From assembly GCA_013115135.1 (NCBI GenBank), contig JABANP010000065.1, positions 113,773 through 177,772 of the forward strand: 64,000 nucleotides of DNA, read 5' to 3'. Below are positions 46,952 through 58,907 of the stretch, piece after piece. The notes beneath the pieces are model-generated. The model had not been told where the DNA came from. It worked only from the letters and a program-made list of their open reading frames with translations, and made no database searches. The position numbers and the translations under genes were made by a program. The stretch's first letter is position 1. Every line of letters starts with the position of its first letter. Origin of the DNA: Perkinsus olseni (Eukaryota > Perkinsozoa > Perkinsida > Perkinsidae).

Positions 46952-48610
46952 CCTCGTCCTATGTTACTTGATACTAACACTTGTTGTGAGTGGCTTGTGT
47001 GAGTGCCTTCTGGATGTAGTCGTGGCGTGTCAGGTTATAGCCCATCGACATCGAACCCATTCCAGAATCCGTAGCGATTTAATAGAAATAATCATCGGCA
47101 GCGGCAGCCAGTCTGTTGTCCCTGAAACGTCCATCCTTCTATAGTTGTACCATTCCCTGCATTGACGATGTAGATCAGAGTTGCGTTTAGGTGATCATAA
47201 ATGTCGTATAACAACGTGTAGTCGACCTATTGACGTTTGGTCGCATAAAGCCTGAGCGACTATTCCCTCTCAGGGAATGCGACACGGGAATTGGTGGAAA
47301 GTGACGGCTTCCTGTTCTGTCCGGTTTCGTTGCAGCGATGAGACTCGAGTATCAGCCTCCGCTCGATTTGAGATTCACACAATATATAACACCCAAGATA
47401 AATTGCACCGTCCGGGAATTGAACCCGGACCATCTGCTTCTGGAAGGCAGATATCCTAACCATTAGACCAACGGTGCTGCTGATTATGAGGAATATCTGT
47501 GAGCTGGTGGAGACTAGTTGCCAACTCAGTGGTCTCAACTAGTAGTTGAGATGACTACGTTGAGTTTGTTCGAACTTGGCAGGGCAAAGTTTGTATCAAT
47601 TTTCTCGCAAAGAAAAAAAGGATCGTATGCACATTGTTCTGAGATATGCTCAACAGTCGCAACCACCAACCTGCGCTTTCGGTGGCGAGATCGCACTTTA
47701 CGGACGGAGCGAAGCGAAACATGTTTTGCGTTTTCTAATTGCTGTTCCACACGTGCGTCACCCGGCCAAATCTCTCATCATTTTTATAACGTGTGCCTCT
47801 CTCTCCCCTCTCCCTCCTATCCAAAGCCCGGCGTCGTATCGTGAGAGAGCGGAGAGGTAACGCTCTCTTCGAGCTGACGCAGAGGAATCTGAGGAATATC
47901 GATCAGGAGCGAGCTCCACGGGCCCTGCAATTGCACCCAAAGCTCGGAGAAAGCTGTTATTGGGGCCCTGTTGGGTCAGGGAGCGGTTCAAGATGGTGTT
48001 TCCGCTGCGAACCTCTCCGCGTGTGGTCGTGCCTGATGTTGTTCTGACCTCCAGTGGTCCCAGAATACGCCCACTTAGGGAATTGATGAGTTTGTGGTCG
48101 TCGTTAGTGAAGTCCTAGAGGCTGCCTCTGAGAGGCGAGATGACGCTGTGAAGTTCTCGAGGTGTGTGGTAGACGGGATGTGAGGGTTCGGCGGACATGA
48201 TTCTGCTGTCTTCCAGTCGGTTTCATGTCGCGTTGGCTGGGCAAGTAGTACCGTATGTTTGTTTTATTCGATGGAGATGGTGGTCGTGGGTTCAATCCTC
48301 TCAATGCATCAGTTTTACTGTCCTCATTCTGCTGCCAGCACTCCTTCCCTCTTATTGGTAACTAATAGTGTTGTAGCTCTATCGTTGTTGCTGGTCGACA
48401 ACTCAGCCTCGGTGAATCCTGTCTGCTTCGTCTGCTTCTGCTTCGCCCCCCATCATCCGGCTTATCGGTGGTGCTGGTCTTCTCGTTGTTGTTACTGGTA
48501 TCGTTGTTCTCACTGGTCCTCCTGCCTGTTGTTGTCGTCGTCGGTTGTTGTAGGCCTGTTATACCTCTCTCACGTCTGTGACCCTTCAATCTCCTCCTTC
48601 GTCGCTACTA
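46952..48610. other. Spacer with tRNA-like sequences, no resolved protein gene
   Basis: Besides the tRNA-Gly-like gene there is an isolated B-box-like GGGTTCAATCC near 48289. Short coding-like stretches at 47793-48170 (for example LRNIDQERAPRALQLHP and VSEVLEAASERRDDAVKFSR) may be exons of a small gene, but I could not join them. Confidence 0.35.
47405..47477 (-). tRNA. tRNA-Gly(UCC)-like, anticodon loop enlarged by 2 nt
   Basis: The acceptor arms GCACCGT and ACGGTGC pair over 7 bp. The D arm holds TGGTCTAATGGTTAGGAT. The T arm is CCGGG-TTCAATT-CCCGG with perfect pairing. The anticodon stem TCTGC/GCAGA encloses CTTCCAGAA, nine nucleotides instead of the CTTCCAA expected for tRNA-Gly(UCC); the extra GA follows the anticodon. 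All other parts fit tRNA-Gly. An alternative folding gives a 7-nt loop with CCA (Trp) but needs a C-A mismatch and a poorer D arm. It is a real tRNA fold, though it may be a pseudogene. Confidence 0.75.
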
Positions 48611-51600
48611 TGGATTACGGAGTCACTTCTGAGGACGTTGACTACGACGAGACGGCGGCAGCAGCGGCAGCTTCGGCTCAGCAGCATCAATCAGGGACTG
48701 GGGTGGCCTCCACGACCAATGCGTCTACTACCTTCCAACCACCACCGGATGACCGAGTTGATGATGACGATGAGGATAGCCTCGGTGATGATGATGACCG
48801 TGATAGAGAGGATGAAGAGGGATACAGTGCCGAGGAACACCACGACGATGCGCATGAAGATCCCTCTCCGAGATCTGGCCATGGTAATGAGCCTCCAGCG
48901 GAGCAGCCGGCAATCCGTGAGGAACCGGCAAGCGAGAAGAAGCAGCAGCAAGAGGCGTCGTAACAGCGGTGATCAATCGACCGGACCGGTGCGGAGGTGG
49001 ACCGGGGCCAATCGTGTTGGGCAGGCTCAGCCACAGCAACAACAGCCAGGAAGGGACTACTTGCCATGTCGATGCCTGGTTCCTGATGATATTGCAGGTA
49101 GGAGGAGTTGTGAAAGGAGTGGTATGAGACTTTACGCATCAACAGGTCACATCATCGGAGTCCGTGGTACCGGTCTTCATCGCCTGCAGAAGTTGAGCGG
49201 AGCTAATGTTCACGTATCGAAGCCGAGTGAAACGCCAAAATCCTTGGTGGATCGAGTCGTCACTTTTATCGGTAATATTCTGCTCCTCATGGCAGCCTCA
49301 ACGTTGAGTATCATCTTGCAGGTAACCCTCAACAAGTCGATACTGCCATAGCCAAGCTGCTGGATATGCTACGACGTGACAAACCGCAGAGTCGAGGAAT
49401 ATTTGTACTGCTGATACCTGAGGTAGGAGGGGAAGGATCGTTCAGCCGGGGGGGCGTCGGAGGTCTTTCCTGAGCCAGGCTCATTGCGTGGACGGTTGTC
49501 ATGCAGGTTACATCATTTGCGTTCCTTGATGGGAGAGGCCAACGACTGCGAGCATTGGAATCAGATTTTCACTGCGAAGTCACGGTGAGTATTGGCCCAG
49601 GTTCGATTCCCAGGGATTGCACTTCTTTTCTCAGATCGCCAAGGCACCTATTGAGGGTATGATGGTTAGACCGGTCATTATCAAGGGATCGGACGAGGCG
49701 ACCGCTGCCGTTATAAGCAAGCTTAGGAATACGGTAGTGTTAGCGAGTTGCCCGGGGTAGTTGCGATCGAGCGGATCTCGACAGAGCTGCGTTGAATGGC
49801 TCAACGCTGTGCTTGAATGGGTCGCGGTGAATACTTAGGGTATTGTTGTTGTGCAGGTCGAAGAGGTAGTACGAAGCAAGCGCATCCCGTTCGAGGAGGC
49901 GAGCGCGCTTGTGATGGGCAGTGGTGAGTTGATAAGGATGGGGTCTGTGGTCACTAGACTGGTTCCTTTCAGATCGACAGGGTGATCGGAGTGCACCACC
50001 ACCTCCCCCTCCGCCACCGGGACCGCCGGTTGAGATCGAGAGTAGACCTGGAGAAGTTGTTGTGCCGTGGGTACCAGGATTGGAAAAGATTCCTCGAGAT
50101 CAGGTGAGATCAGGGGTGTCGGTTGACGCTCTCAGTGAGTATAGAAGAACTACGTTCGGTGTGTTGTTGCAGTGAGGATCAGAATTACAGGGCGTCTTCT
50201 CCAAAGGGAGTAGCTTTCCGACAGGAGGAACAAGCGCCTCGAGTCTATGCTTGGGGAGACTTCCCATGGGATGGTTTATTGGGCCATTGCGTGGTGTGAT
50301 TTCAGGATTCGGGGTCGCCAGTGATGCTGGTGGTTGACAGACGTTATTCGGCATTCGTTATTGGTAAGAATGGTAAGTCGATCACAGAGATTGAACACTG
50401 CAGTGGAGCCAGGATACAATTTGAAAAGGCTGATCAGTTCCCACCTAACCCCAAGGTAATTTCCTGAGGCTGTACTTTGCCATCTGAGGAAGCATGTCGA
50501 GTGGGGTTCCATCCTCACTGCTGAGCATCGTGCTCGGCCGCTTTACAATGTGGACTGGGGAGCACCTGTGATGTGTGTCTTCATCAGTTGGCGCCCAATC
50601 GTAATGAAGTGATGGTGTTAAGAGGGACTATGGCGGAGAAATCGAGAGGCATGGTGAAGACTATGGAGGTCTTGGATGTGAAGGAAGATAAAGTAATGCG
50701 GCCTGGGTTATTTCGCGCGCCTCGAAATTCCAATGGCGGGGACAGTCGGTACAATGGCAGTGCTCCGGCGAGGGATGGATGGATTGGGTGTGGGTTCGGG
50801 GAAGTCGAATTTGCTAGTTTTTCCTGTTCACGTCGTTCGATGGTCTGTCCGGTGAGATCTCTTATGATCCGGATGGTGAAGACGAGTGCCTCTCGATTCA
50901 GTACACTGAGCTTCTTATACAAGCTAGCAAGACACGTAACGTTATAGGACGAGGAGGAGACACTATCAACTGGATATGTAAAACTACTGGTAATAACCGT
51001 GAGAGGCTGGACCGCGTTGTGGGGTTGGAACGGGCGGTGGCTTTGTAATTTCTGGAAGGCCCTTGTATACTCGATGAATCGCATGGCTTGTCTTTTATTT
51101 CTGATATTCACAACTGTTTGTGAATTGTGTATATTGTTTGTGTAATGAAGGGTTGTCGCCACGGCTGGTGATAATGTGAGATGCTTCGTCGTGGAGAGGC
51201 AAGTGAGGTGTGATGAGGCATTAAAAGATTTCCCAGTGTTCGCTTGAAAACCTTGGCAATTCTCATCGCGTACGGGTTCGATATGACTATCTTTGTTTTC
51301 ATATCCCAGCGGTTCCCTCGACTGTCTACCGCTCGTCCCGGCAGCACGGTATATAACTGCTCATCGCTGTGCCGTACACGTATGTGAGAGCGAAGGATGA
51401 AGGTTTCTTCCGGTCAGGATGCAACGTTCAAGTTCAGAAGAGCGAGTCTAGTGATATGCCGACGCGCTTCGTAACTTTTGAAGGGTCTCTCGATAAGCGG
51501 GTAGGTTGGGGAGTGCGAAGCCGTTCGGCTGGCGATAGGGCGAATTGTCTTCGACTGCGCATAGCGGATCTGGGTCAGGTTAAAGCAGCGCTGATGGTGC

Positions 51601-52299
51601 TCGTTGCGATCGAGTTGAGTTTTATGCCGGCCACGCCGTCCTCGCCAGAGGAAGGGGCAGGTCGGGGCCAGGAGGAAGTCGGGAGGAGAGATCAACATCC
51701 GGGGACAGGGGATAGAGAGTATAGCCCCTGAAAGCAAGAGGGCGAGGCATCATCATCACCATCAACAGGAATATCAATCTCATGGTCGCTCGACCGAGAG
51801 CCCTAGGGTACGCGGCCGGAGTTCGAGGGCGTGACGGAAAGGGTTTCTGTTGTCAGGGCCATCGTGGATCGCATAGCTATGAGGGGGTCAGCGAGTCATC
51901 GTCCGCATTCCGACAGAGAGGGTCTCTAGATAATGCCGCTGTGGCATTGGGGACTGCCGCTGATAGACTTGGTAATGGGGAAGATGAGCAGCTCTCGACC
52001 GCTTTCTATATAATGAGCGGCAGCGTGGGCCGCCCGATAAGCCCGGGCCCATTTCATCGCGAATCTTGCAGGTGTTCATTGTCCATTGATGCTCTGTGTG
52101 TTCTCCAGGTTCGGATATAGATCATGATGAGGCTTCTTACTTCTCGGTGGTCGTTGGACGCAATACGATCAACTCGTGGGTGAAGGCTGGATTCTTGGAT
52201 GAGCTCTCGAGGCGCAGCGGAGCTCACGTTGAGATCGGGAAGGATGTAATCAGGAGGTCCTTGGGGAAGAGGGGGTATGCAGCTTTGAGTTTCACGTGA
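48611..52299 (+). CDS. Multi-KH-domain RNA-binding protein, spliced
   Basis: The start is ATG 48611 (MDYGVTSEDVDYDE), followed by an acidic, Asp/Glu-rich region and a Gln-rich stretch. Exons that join in phase include 48933-49097, 49146-49271, 49322-49422, 49507-49584, 49635-49733, 49857-49923, 49973-50103, 50177-50209 and 50306-50455, then further exons to about 52299. KH domains with GXXG loops: GHIIGVRGTGLHRLQKLSGA, FVIGKNGKSITEIEHCSGA and NVIGRGGDTINWICKTTG. A fourth, degenerate KH-like segment (SYFSVVVGRNTINSW) lies at about 52130. A proline run sits near 50000. The layout resembles PCBP/vigilin-type RNA binders that act on mRNA stability or translation. Introns are mostly 48-50 nt. The frame near 51650-51720 needs a +1 shift, and one exon border near 50800 is unresolved. 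Confidence 0.75.
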
Positions 52300-53039
52300 C
52301 TGTTGGTCTGAAAATTCTGATGAACCCTCTGGTGAGATTAAAATTGTTCTAAGTACAACCTCCTCCCCTGCGAAGATACTCGTGAACGTGTCCTTTCCTT
52401 TTCGGGGTGTCAGCGCAGTTGGTTATTAACGAATTTGCGTAGTTAGGGCGGGAAGCTGTGTGACAGAGACGAGTCTGCAACTCTGTGCAACAGATATTAG
52501 GAGACTTGTATAATATCGCTTTTTGCTTTTTTGTTAGGTCCCGCAAAACGATGGATCGGCAGTTATTGCTAAGCGGAATTATCCTTCAGAATTCTCTCGC
52601 GTGTTTATACATTCAGGCGAAGCTTCTATCGGGGTAACAACATCATCATCGGACGAACTGATATTTTTTTCTGCTTCGATCTTTTACCGATAGACGAGAG
52701 AATCCAGAGTTTACATTTAACGCCAATAAGGTTGGTAGTTAGTTGACTTTTATCACCTCCGCTCGGCATCGTTTTGGTTCGTTAGTGGACCTCACCACGG
52801 GTTTGATAATCGTATTGTACACCGACCTTAGCGATCCGATCCAATGTTGTCCATTTTCTAGTATGCGACCGAGTATCGCGTTGTAGCTTTAATAGCGGGT
52901 AATTGGGGGGATTATCGATGAGTTTTCGAGGTCACCAGGGATGCTGTCGTAAGGAGCGGGTGAAAATTTGGGCTCTTCGAACAGGCTCCCGTGTACATTG
53001 GTCGTTGCTGAGAAGCTTCTTCGCGACCCCACTGTTGTC

Positions 53040-56000
53040 ATGGCGATCTCAGCACGGCGGCTGGCGATGCGGCAGGCAGTGTTTGGTTACCAGCGGTATT
53101 TTTCTCACCACTGGGAAGAAGGATCCGTACAGTATTATGGGCGTGTCGCCCGCAGCCACGCAGAAAGAGATCAAGGAGAAATTTAGAGAGCTTGCGAAGA
53201 AGTGAGAGGGCAAGGAGCTTGGAAAAAGGGGAGGTGTGGGAGTGGCCGGTAGGGCTCTCAGTTTTCCATCTTATGTGGATGGAGATCGTCTTGGGAAAAC
53301 CGTTATGTAGAGAAGAGTTGTCGCCGTAATTGAGGATGTTCATGGCCTCTATTTCTTATTTGTTGTTCTCTTCGGCGTGGAATGCCCGGCATGATCGGAT
53401 GCCATTCAAGAGTTTGGTCTGGGATGTGACTCAGGAGCACCGTTGTGGCTCAGGTACCATCCAGATCGGAATCCTAATGATCCGGAAGCTCAGAGCCGGA
53501 TGGCTAGTTTGACGGACGCTTATGCGATTCTAACAGATCCGAAAAAGCGGGCCATTTTTGATCGGGAGCAGCGCGAAATGAGAAATGGTGATCGTAACTT
53601 TTCGTGAGGCCGTGTTCGAGAGGATTCTGGCAGGCTCCACCGGAAGTGGTACGACGAGTAGCGGAGCCTCGGCGAGCACTGCTGGAGACTGGCATCACGA
53701 TCCTAGTCAAATGTTCAGCGAATTCTCTAAAGTAGTGCTCGGTAACCCCTGACATGTCGTCTGCCATGTAGGCGCTTAGTCACAATACAGGAGGAAGTGA
53801 TAGGTTGCATATATATACTCGGGCAAGTTGAGGGAACTCGCGATCGCAGCTTTTCGGGAACGCTTGCCATGTTGGGCTGCCACTACTCAATCATACGGTA
53901 TGATTGAGGTATGATTCATACCTCTCGGACGCCCACCAGTGGTCGGAATCGCCAGGAAGCGTCTCCGAGTGATTCACTGCTGACCGTTAGCATTGCTGAA
54001 TCAGTAACGCCGAACTGGTTTTCGCTAGGACATTTTGGGGATGATGTCGTGCACATGCTGCTGAGTGACCAGCTCATAGCCTATGAGTCATAGAGCCACG
54101 TTGAATGCACGGTCAAGCTGAGGTTAGGTTTGATTCGTCAGGTTTTTGGCCGTCAAGCTAAATATCGTCAAGCTGGACAAGTCTCTCAGAGGGGCGATGA
54201 TATCACTACTGAGATCGAAGTGAGAGATGACTCGGTTTCGGTTTGGACTCAGACGAGGGTCTGGGGGACTGCGCCTCCACCGTGCAGGTTTCTTTCATGG
54301 AAGCCATGCGCGGCAGCACAAGAACAGTAGCGCTGTCCTGCCGCCAGGGCTGTGAGACTTGCAATGGGAGTGGAGCCGCAGCAGGGACCGGCTGGACGAT
54401 GTACAACTAGCCCGGGTGTAACACGTTGGCGTGCTCCTTTTCGCCTTCTGCTGTGCGGGGAACCGTGGAGGGGTGGTGTGAAGTGTGTGGGGACCCCCAC
54501 AGTTGGGCTGTTACGCGATCGGCGGTCGTGGGATGATTCGTTCCACCTTCATGCCGGATGAAGGGTCGGCGCATTATGGACCGCATTCGATGTGCAGTTC
54601 TTACTTCGTGCTCCGAACTATTATTGTTGGAGCCGGTATTGGGATATCAAGTGCTTCAGGTGTCGACAGTGCAAGGGTACGGGAACGGTTCGAGTTGAGA
54701 GGGGCATAATGACTATGGGTACGGAGGGTTTCATACTGCCTCAAACAGTCGTAGCGTCTCTTGCGTGAACAATCGGCTTTTGGATCAAAAGTTTTGATCT
54801 TCGATAACGAATTCCTGTGCTTTCGTAGGTAGGACTGGTAGGATAGGACTCACGCCGTCAATGACGGCCCGTCATAGCGATCTCGTTTCGGTCCATCCGC
54901 GGTACACTTTTCCTTAGGTATGCCCTGCAATACATGCTCAGGCTCAGGACAAACTTTAGATCATCCTTGCCGTAGTTGTAGAGGGGAGGGAGCTATGGTG
55001 CGCCGAAAAGACGTAATCCAAGTGTTCTCCAACGCCTCGTGGAGTATGCCGTAATCCAAGTGTTCTCATGCCTCGTGCGGATGGGGATTGGGCAGTAGAG
55101 CCCGGTCTCGAATCGATCGTAACGTTGGGGGTCGCCAGGCAGAAGTGCCTTCTCCCCGGCTGATCGATTCGCGACACGAGCTCTCTTCCCAATGTTAAGC
55201 GAGTTCGCGGACGGTAGACCGGGATTTTAGTGAATGATACACATCGTGTGTCGAGGGAAAATCCTAGGCAGTCCGCCTCAGGAGACAACTGTGTGCTTGC
55301 GTGCAGGAGATTTTTTCGAGGTACTCGTTTCTGTTCCCGCGGGAGCACGACAGTTTACGGAGCTCCGGTTGCCTGGTTTGGGTCACTGCGGTTTGCGTGG
55401 AGGAAGGAGCGGAGACTTGTTTGTCGCGATAAAGGTGAAGGAGCATGAGAGATTCAAACGAGTTGACGAAGATGTAACAGGGTTTCGGGCATTGGCCCAA
55501 GCTTCGAGGGCGCCCTTTTTCTACAGGTGCACTTGACGGTACCTGTTACTCTCTCCCAAGCGCTCCTTGGCGGGACTGTTGAGATCCCGAGTCTGACTTC
55601 GGAGAAAGACATTATCAAATTACAGATCCCTCCAAACACCTTACCTGGTGGGTAGCCTGGCTCGCTCATTCGCGATTATACCTCAGCTCTACCAGTTTGC
55701 CGGAACGTGCGGAATCTTTGATCATTGCTTTGTTGTAGGCAATAGCAGGATAATTCGAGGGAAGGGGCCTCCCAAGCTTAGTCCCGGTAAGCTTGCGCGC
55801 GGCCTGCATCTTTTCGGTTCCTGCCGTCTTGTTATGATGCCGGTACCGTTGTGGTGTGGACATGGACTCCATGTCATGGAAGTCGTCGATCTGTTTTCCC
55901 GGGAAACTTTCCCGGTATCGCTTCTGTCAACTCGCAGGTTCATCGGTCGACTCTGCATCGAATCCGAGGGGGAACCTTGTGCTTCATTTTTCTCTCTCAT

Positions 56001-56152
56001 TGCCCGAGCGCCTCACTCCGAGACAGGAAGCACTCATCAGAGAGTTCGACGACATTGAGAAGGAATCCAAACAACGGCGAGAATTCAAACATGGCAACAA
56101 TGAGGACCAAGTACTGCCGGACTCGGTGGGTCGCAGCTTCGCCCCAGTGTGA
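53040..56152 (+). CDS. DnaJ (Hsp40) with zinc finger, mitochondrial type, spliced
   Basis: ATG 53040 starts an Arg-rich presequence (MAISARRLAMRQAVFGYQRY) that suggests mitochondrial import. The J domain follows (DPYSIMGVSPAATQKEIKEK, then the HPD-bearing YHPDRNPNDPEAQSRMASL in the exon at 53454). The zinc-finger repeats are CETCNGSG (54.35 kb), CRQCKGTG (54.67 kb), CNTCSGSG and CRSCRGEG (54.93-54.99 kb). The substrate-binding region has VSVPAG, LPGLGHCGLRGGRSGDLFVA, VTLSQALLGGTVEIPSLTSE and GKGPPKL, and the C-terminus (SLPERLTPRQEALIREFDDI) ends at 56152. This is the order of Mdj1/DNAJA3-type co-chaperones of mitochondrial Hsp70. The join between presequence and J domain is out of frame by one near 53110. 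Not every intron was resolved. Confidence 0.85.
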
Positions 56153-58907
56153 CATATCGGATGAGCGGGCTAGCCTTTCCTCTCTGTACTCATTCTCGTT
56201 AGTGTTTAACGATTGTATAATAAAATTTGTATTCGGTGCTTTCAGTATGCTGATAGGCTACCAGCATACTAGTAGCACCAAGTACAATCGCGGTACTAGG
56301 TACCAGTGGTACCAACACAACCAGCGGTAGTAGATCAGTTATTAACTGATCTATTAACTGACAGTTAATGCACGATACGTCCCTTTCATATGCAAGTTTT
56401 CCTGTGCCCTTGGATAAATTATTCAGGATAATCCTAGTTGGTTCTTGGCAAGATGTTATGCTATGCTATTCAGGGTGCGAGGAGGACTGCGTCGGCGACA
56501 GCGATGTGAATTGCGGTTGATTTGCGAAATGTGTTGTATGAAATCATGTTTTTGTCACCAGTTTCTGGATACTGCTCAGAGACTTTGGTGTTGTAGTCAG
56601 CCTGGTTCCGCTGCTCATGTTACAGTCGTACAATACCAAGTATGAATACTTGCTCCGAATTTCTTCGGAAGAATTCTAAGCGCTAATCGAACTTCAGGCA
56701 CAGATATGCTGAGACATTGGGTATGTCAACCAGCTTCAGCCCTTCTACCCCTGACGAGTCGGCGTAGATCAGCGAATAATTCCCAAATTTTCAAATTTAT
56801 GTAACCGATTTTTTTCAGCAGCGAAAGGCAGATTCCGTATCGGGTGGTGCTTAGCGAGAGAGCTCCCTGTTGGGGTTCGTGTGGCAGTTCTGGAATGAAC
56901 TTCAGGTAGACTTCATACTTCGTGGCGAATGTGTCTGCACGTTAGGTCACTTGAGTGGACGATCGTGGAATCCACGACGTGGATTGGCTGTGCCTAGCGC
57001 CCTCAATGCATGTAGGGCTTTGCTGGCGACTTGAGTCACGTTTATTAGAGTCACGAGTCGTGACTCACGACTCCCTTGGACCTCTTCACTGGACCTGCAT
57101 AGAAGCTTTAGTGTAGTGTTTTCGCTTGCGCATCAGATCTTGTAGGATTTTTCATTCCATTGGGTTCCAGTAGATTACTGGCAATAGTGATGTTGGTCTA
57201 CTAGTACGGTTACCGTACTACGGTATGGAGGTTCATCAATGAGGTTCTATCTGCACTCTCGGTCAACTGCGCTGTGACAGCTCCGCTGTCCCTAATATAC
57301 GATTGTTGGTGCTGGGCCCGTATCATTCCGGGTGTCAGTGCTAGTGCCCAAGTCAGCCAGGGTTCATCCCAGGGTTGAGGGTCAACTCAGGGCCTGAGGG
57401 TTGTATCTAACACGACTTGATTTCGGGGGAGCTACACTCCCGACCCGGAGTTCTCGGAGTTGGAAGCGGTCTGGGCAACAAGGCCTGCATCTTTCGTCCA
57501 GCTTCTGCACTACACAGAAAATTCGTGAAACACAACAGCTGCCGCGGTCTAGCCTAGACCGTCTAGGTCGTGAGATATAGGAGATTCACGTCGCGCATTT
57601 CACCGTGAAGTTCATGCCGTGAAATTTTCACGGCATGAATTCCCTGTTGATATACCTGATAATCACCTCGCAGACAAGGCCATATGTTGCTGTAATATCT
57701 TGTGTTCATGCGTAGGTAGCATGTTGCGCAACGCGCATGATACTGTACGATTCGTGCAGATGGACGGTCACCTACCGCCGAGCATTAAAGGCTCTAGTTT
57801 AGAGCACTAGCCGGACTGAGAAGGATTGGCAAAGCTTAGGAAACTCGTTCACTCAGTGCTGCTCCTATGAAATCATTTAATTGAAATGTCGAAACGTCGC
57901 TGAAATCGTGATGGTCGATGATAATTTATCCTAAATCTGCAACCCAAGTGACCTGTTTTCGGGAGATTTCTGCATTTTCGTCCCCATTTTTCCTTATATT
58001 TTCTATTTTTTTTCTCTCTTTCCTTTCTGTCGAAAATTTTGAAGAGAAAATTTTCCAGGATTTATTATGTCCGTCAGCCACACTGGTCTAGTCCGCTCAA
58101 GAATGGCAGTACCATTCTTTCCACAACGTGGTACTCCCTGCGTTACACTTAAACATCATGCGCTAGTGTAAGTGCCAGTTTGATAATCAATTTGATTAAA
58201 TTAAATCAAATAAAATCTTTCTGCGTATCTACTCCGTGTGATATAGTATGATGAATTACACTTCAAATGAATGACAGCCAAGATTGGAATTTAAACACTG
58301 GACAAGTCTAAGTCGATCAACCGCTCCGCGGACAATATTTCCGTTTCGAGCCGAAGATGCCGGAATTCGTGCCGTACACGAAACCTATGGGTACCGACTT
58401 GAGGAGTACGGAGCGATAGTGTACGAGGATGCATGTGTTATTCCAAATTATACCAGATGCATGTGTCTTCAGTCACCGCGTGTCGTCCTGTTTTCTACTG
58501 AAAGTTCTGATATCGATGCGGAGACGACGTTGGTCTGCAACGATGTGCATATATCAACGGTGTTTGTTAGCGAGTCTGCGCTCGAGGACAGTGGGTTAGT
58601 TGCTGGGCTGATCGTACTATGGTGAGACTAATAGTCCCGGACTATGTGATTGTGTGAGCAAAACCCTCATGTGGGCACAATCCTCATGTCCCCCAGATAG
58701 TAGTACTCGTTCCAGTAGTGATGCTTGATATTATGAATCTTATCAGAATTACTATCGTCGTGTTGTAGTTGCTAGTATTCCTAGGCTATCCGATTCGTGG
58801 CTTTATTGATAATATCAATTTGATATGTATCCTCGGGATCAACTCCTACCGAGGGGCAGTGGGAGCCGTATTGTGATTAGCAGCTAATCATTAGCTTTGC
58901 TTTCAAA
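56153..58907. other. Spacer rich in perfect short hairpins
   Basis: Perfect or near-perfect inverted repeats lie at 56244-56270, 56331-56353, 56353-56369, 56963-56977, 57048-57066, 57067-57081 in part, 57202-57220, 57545-57561, 57611-57639 and 58099-58119. Most have a one-nucleotide centre. No protein gene was recognised; a 113-codon frame near 58284-58625 lacks an ATG at its start and any known domain. Confidence 0.6.
57611..57639. repeat. Perfect 14-bp inverted repeat, 1-nt centre
   Basis: TTCATGCCGTGAAA at 57611-57624 is followed by one T and its exact reverse complement at 57626-57639. It is the longest of the hairpins in the spacer. Confidence 0.95.

Noticed and set aside
55012..55070. 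Short direct repeat (GTAATCCAAGTGTTCTC twice) as a mobile-element duplication
   Set aside because: The copies are about 40 bp apart inside a DnaJ intron with no element between them; a small local duplication is enough.
58284..58625. 113-codon frame in the hairpin-rich spacer
   Set aside because: It starts with TTG, shows no domain and has no visible exon borders. It might be an exon, but support is too weak.
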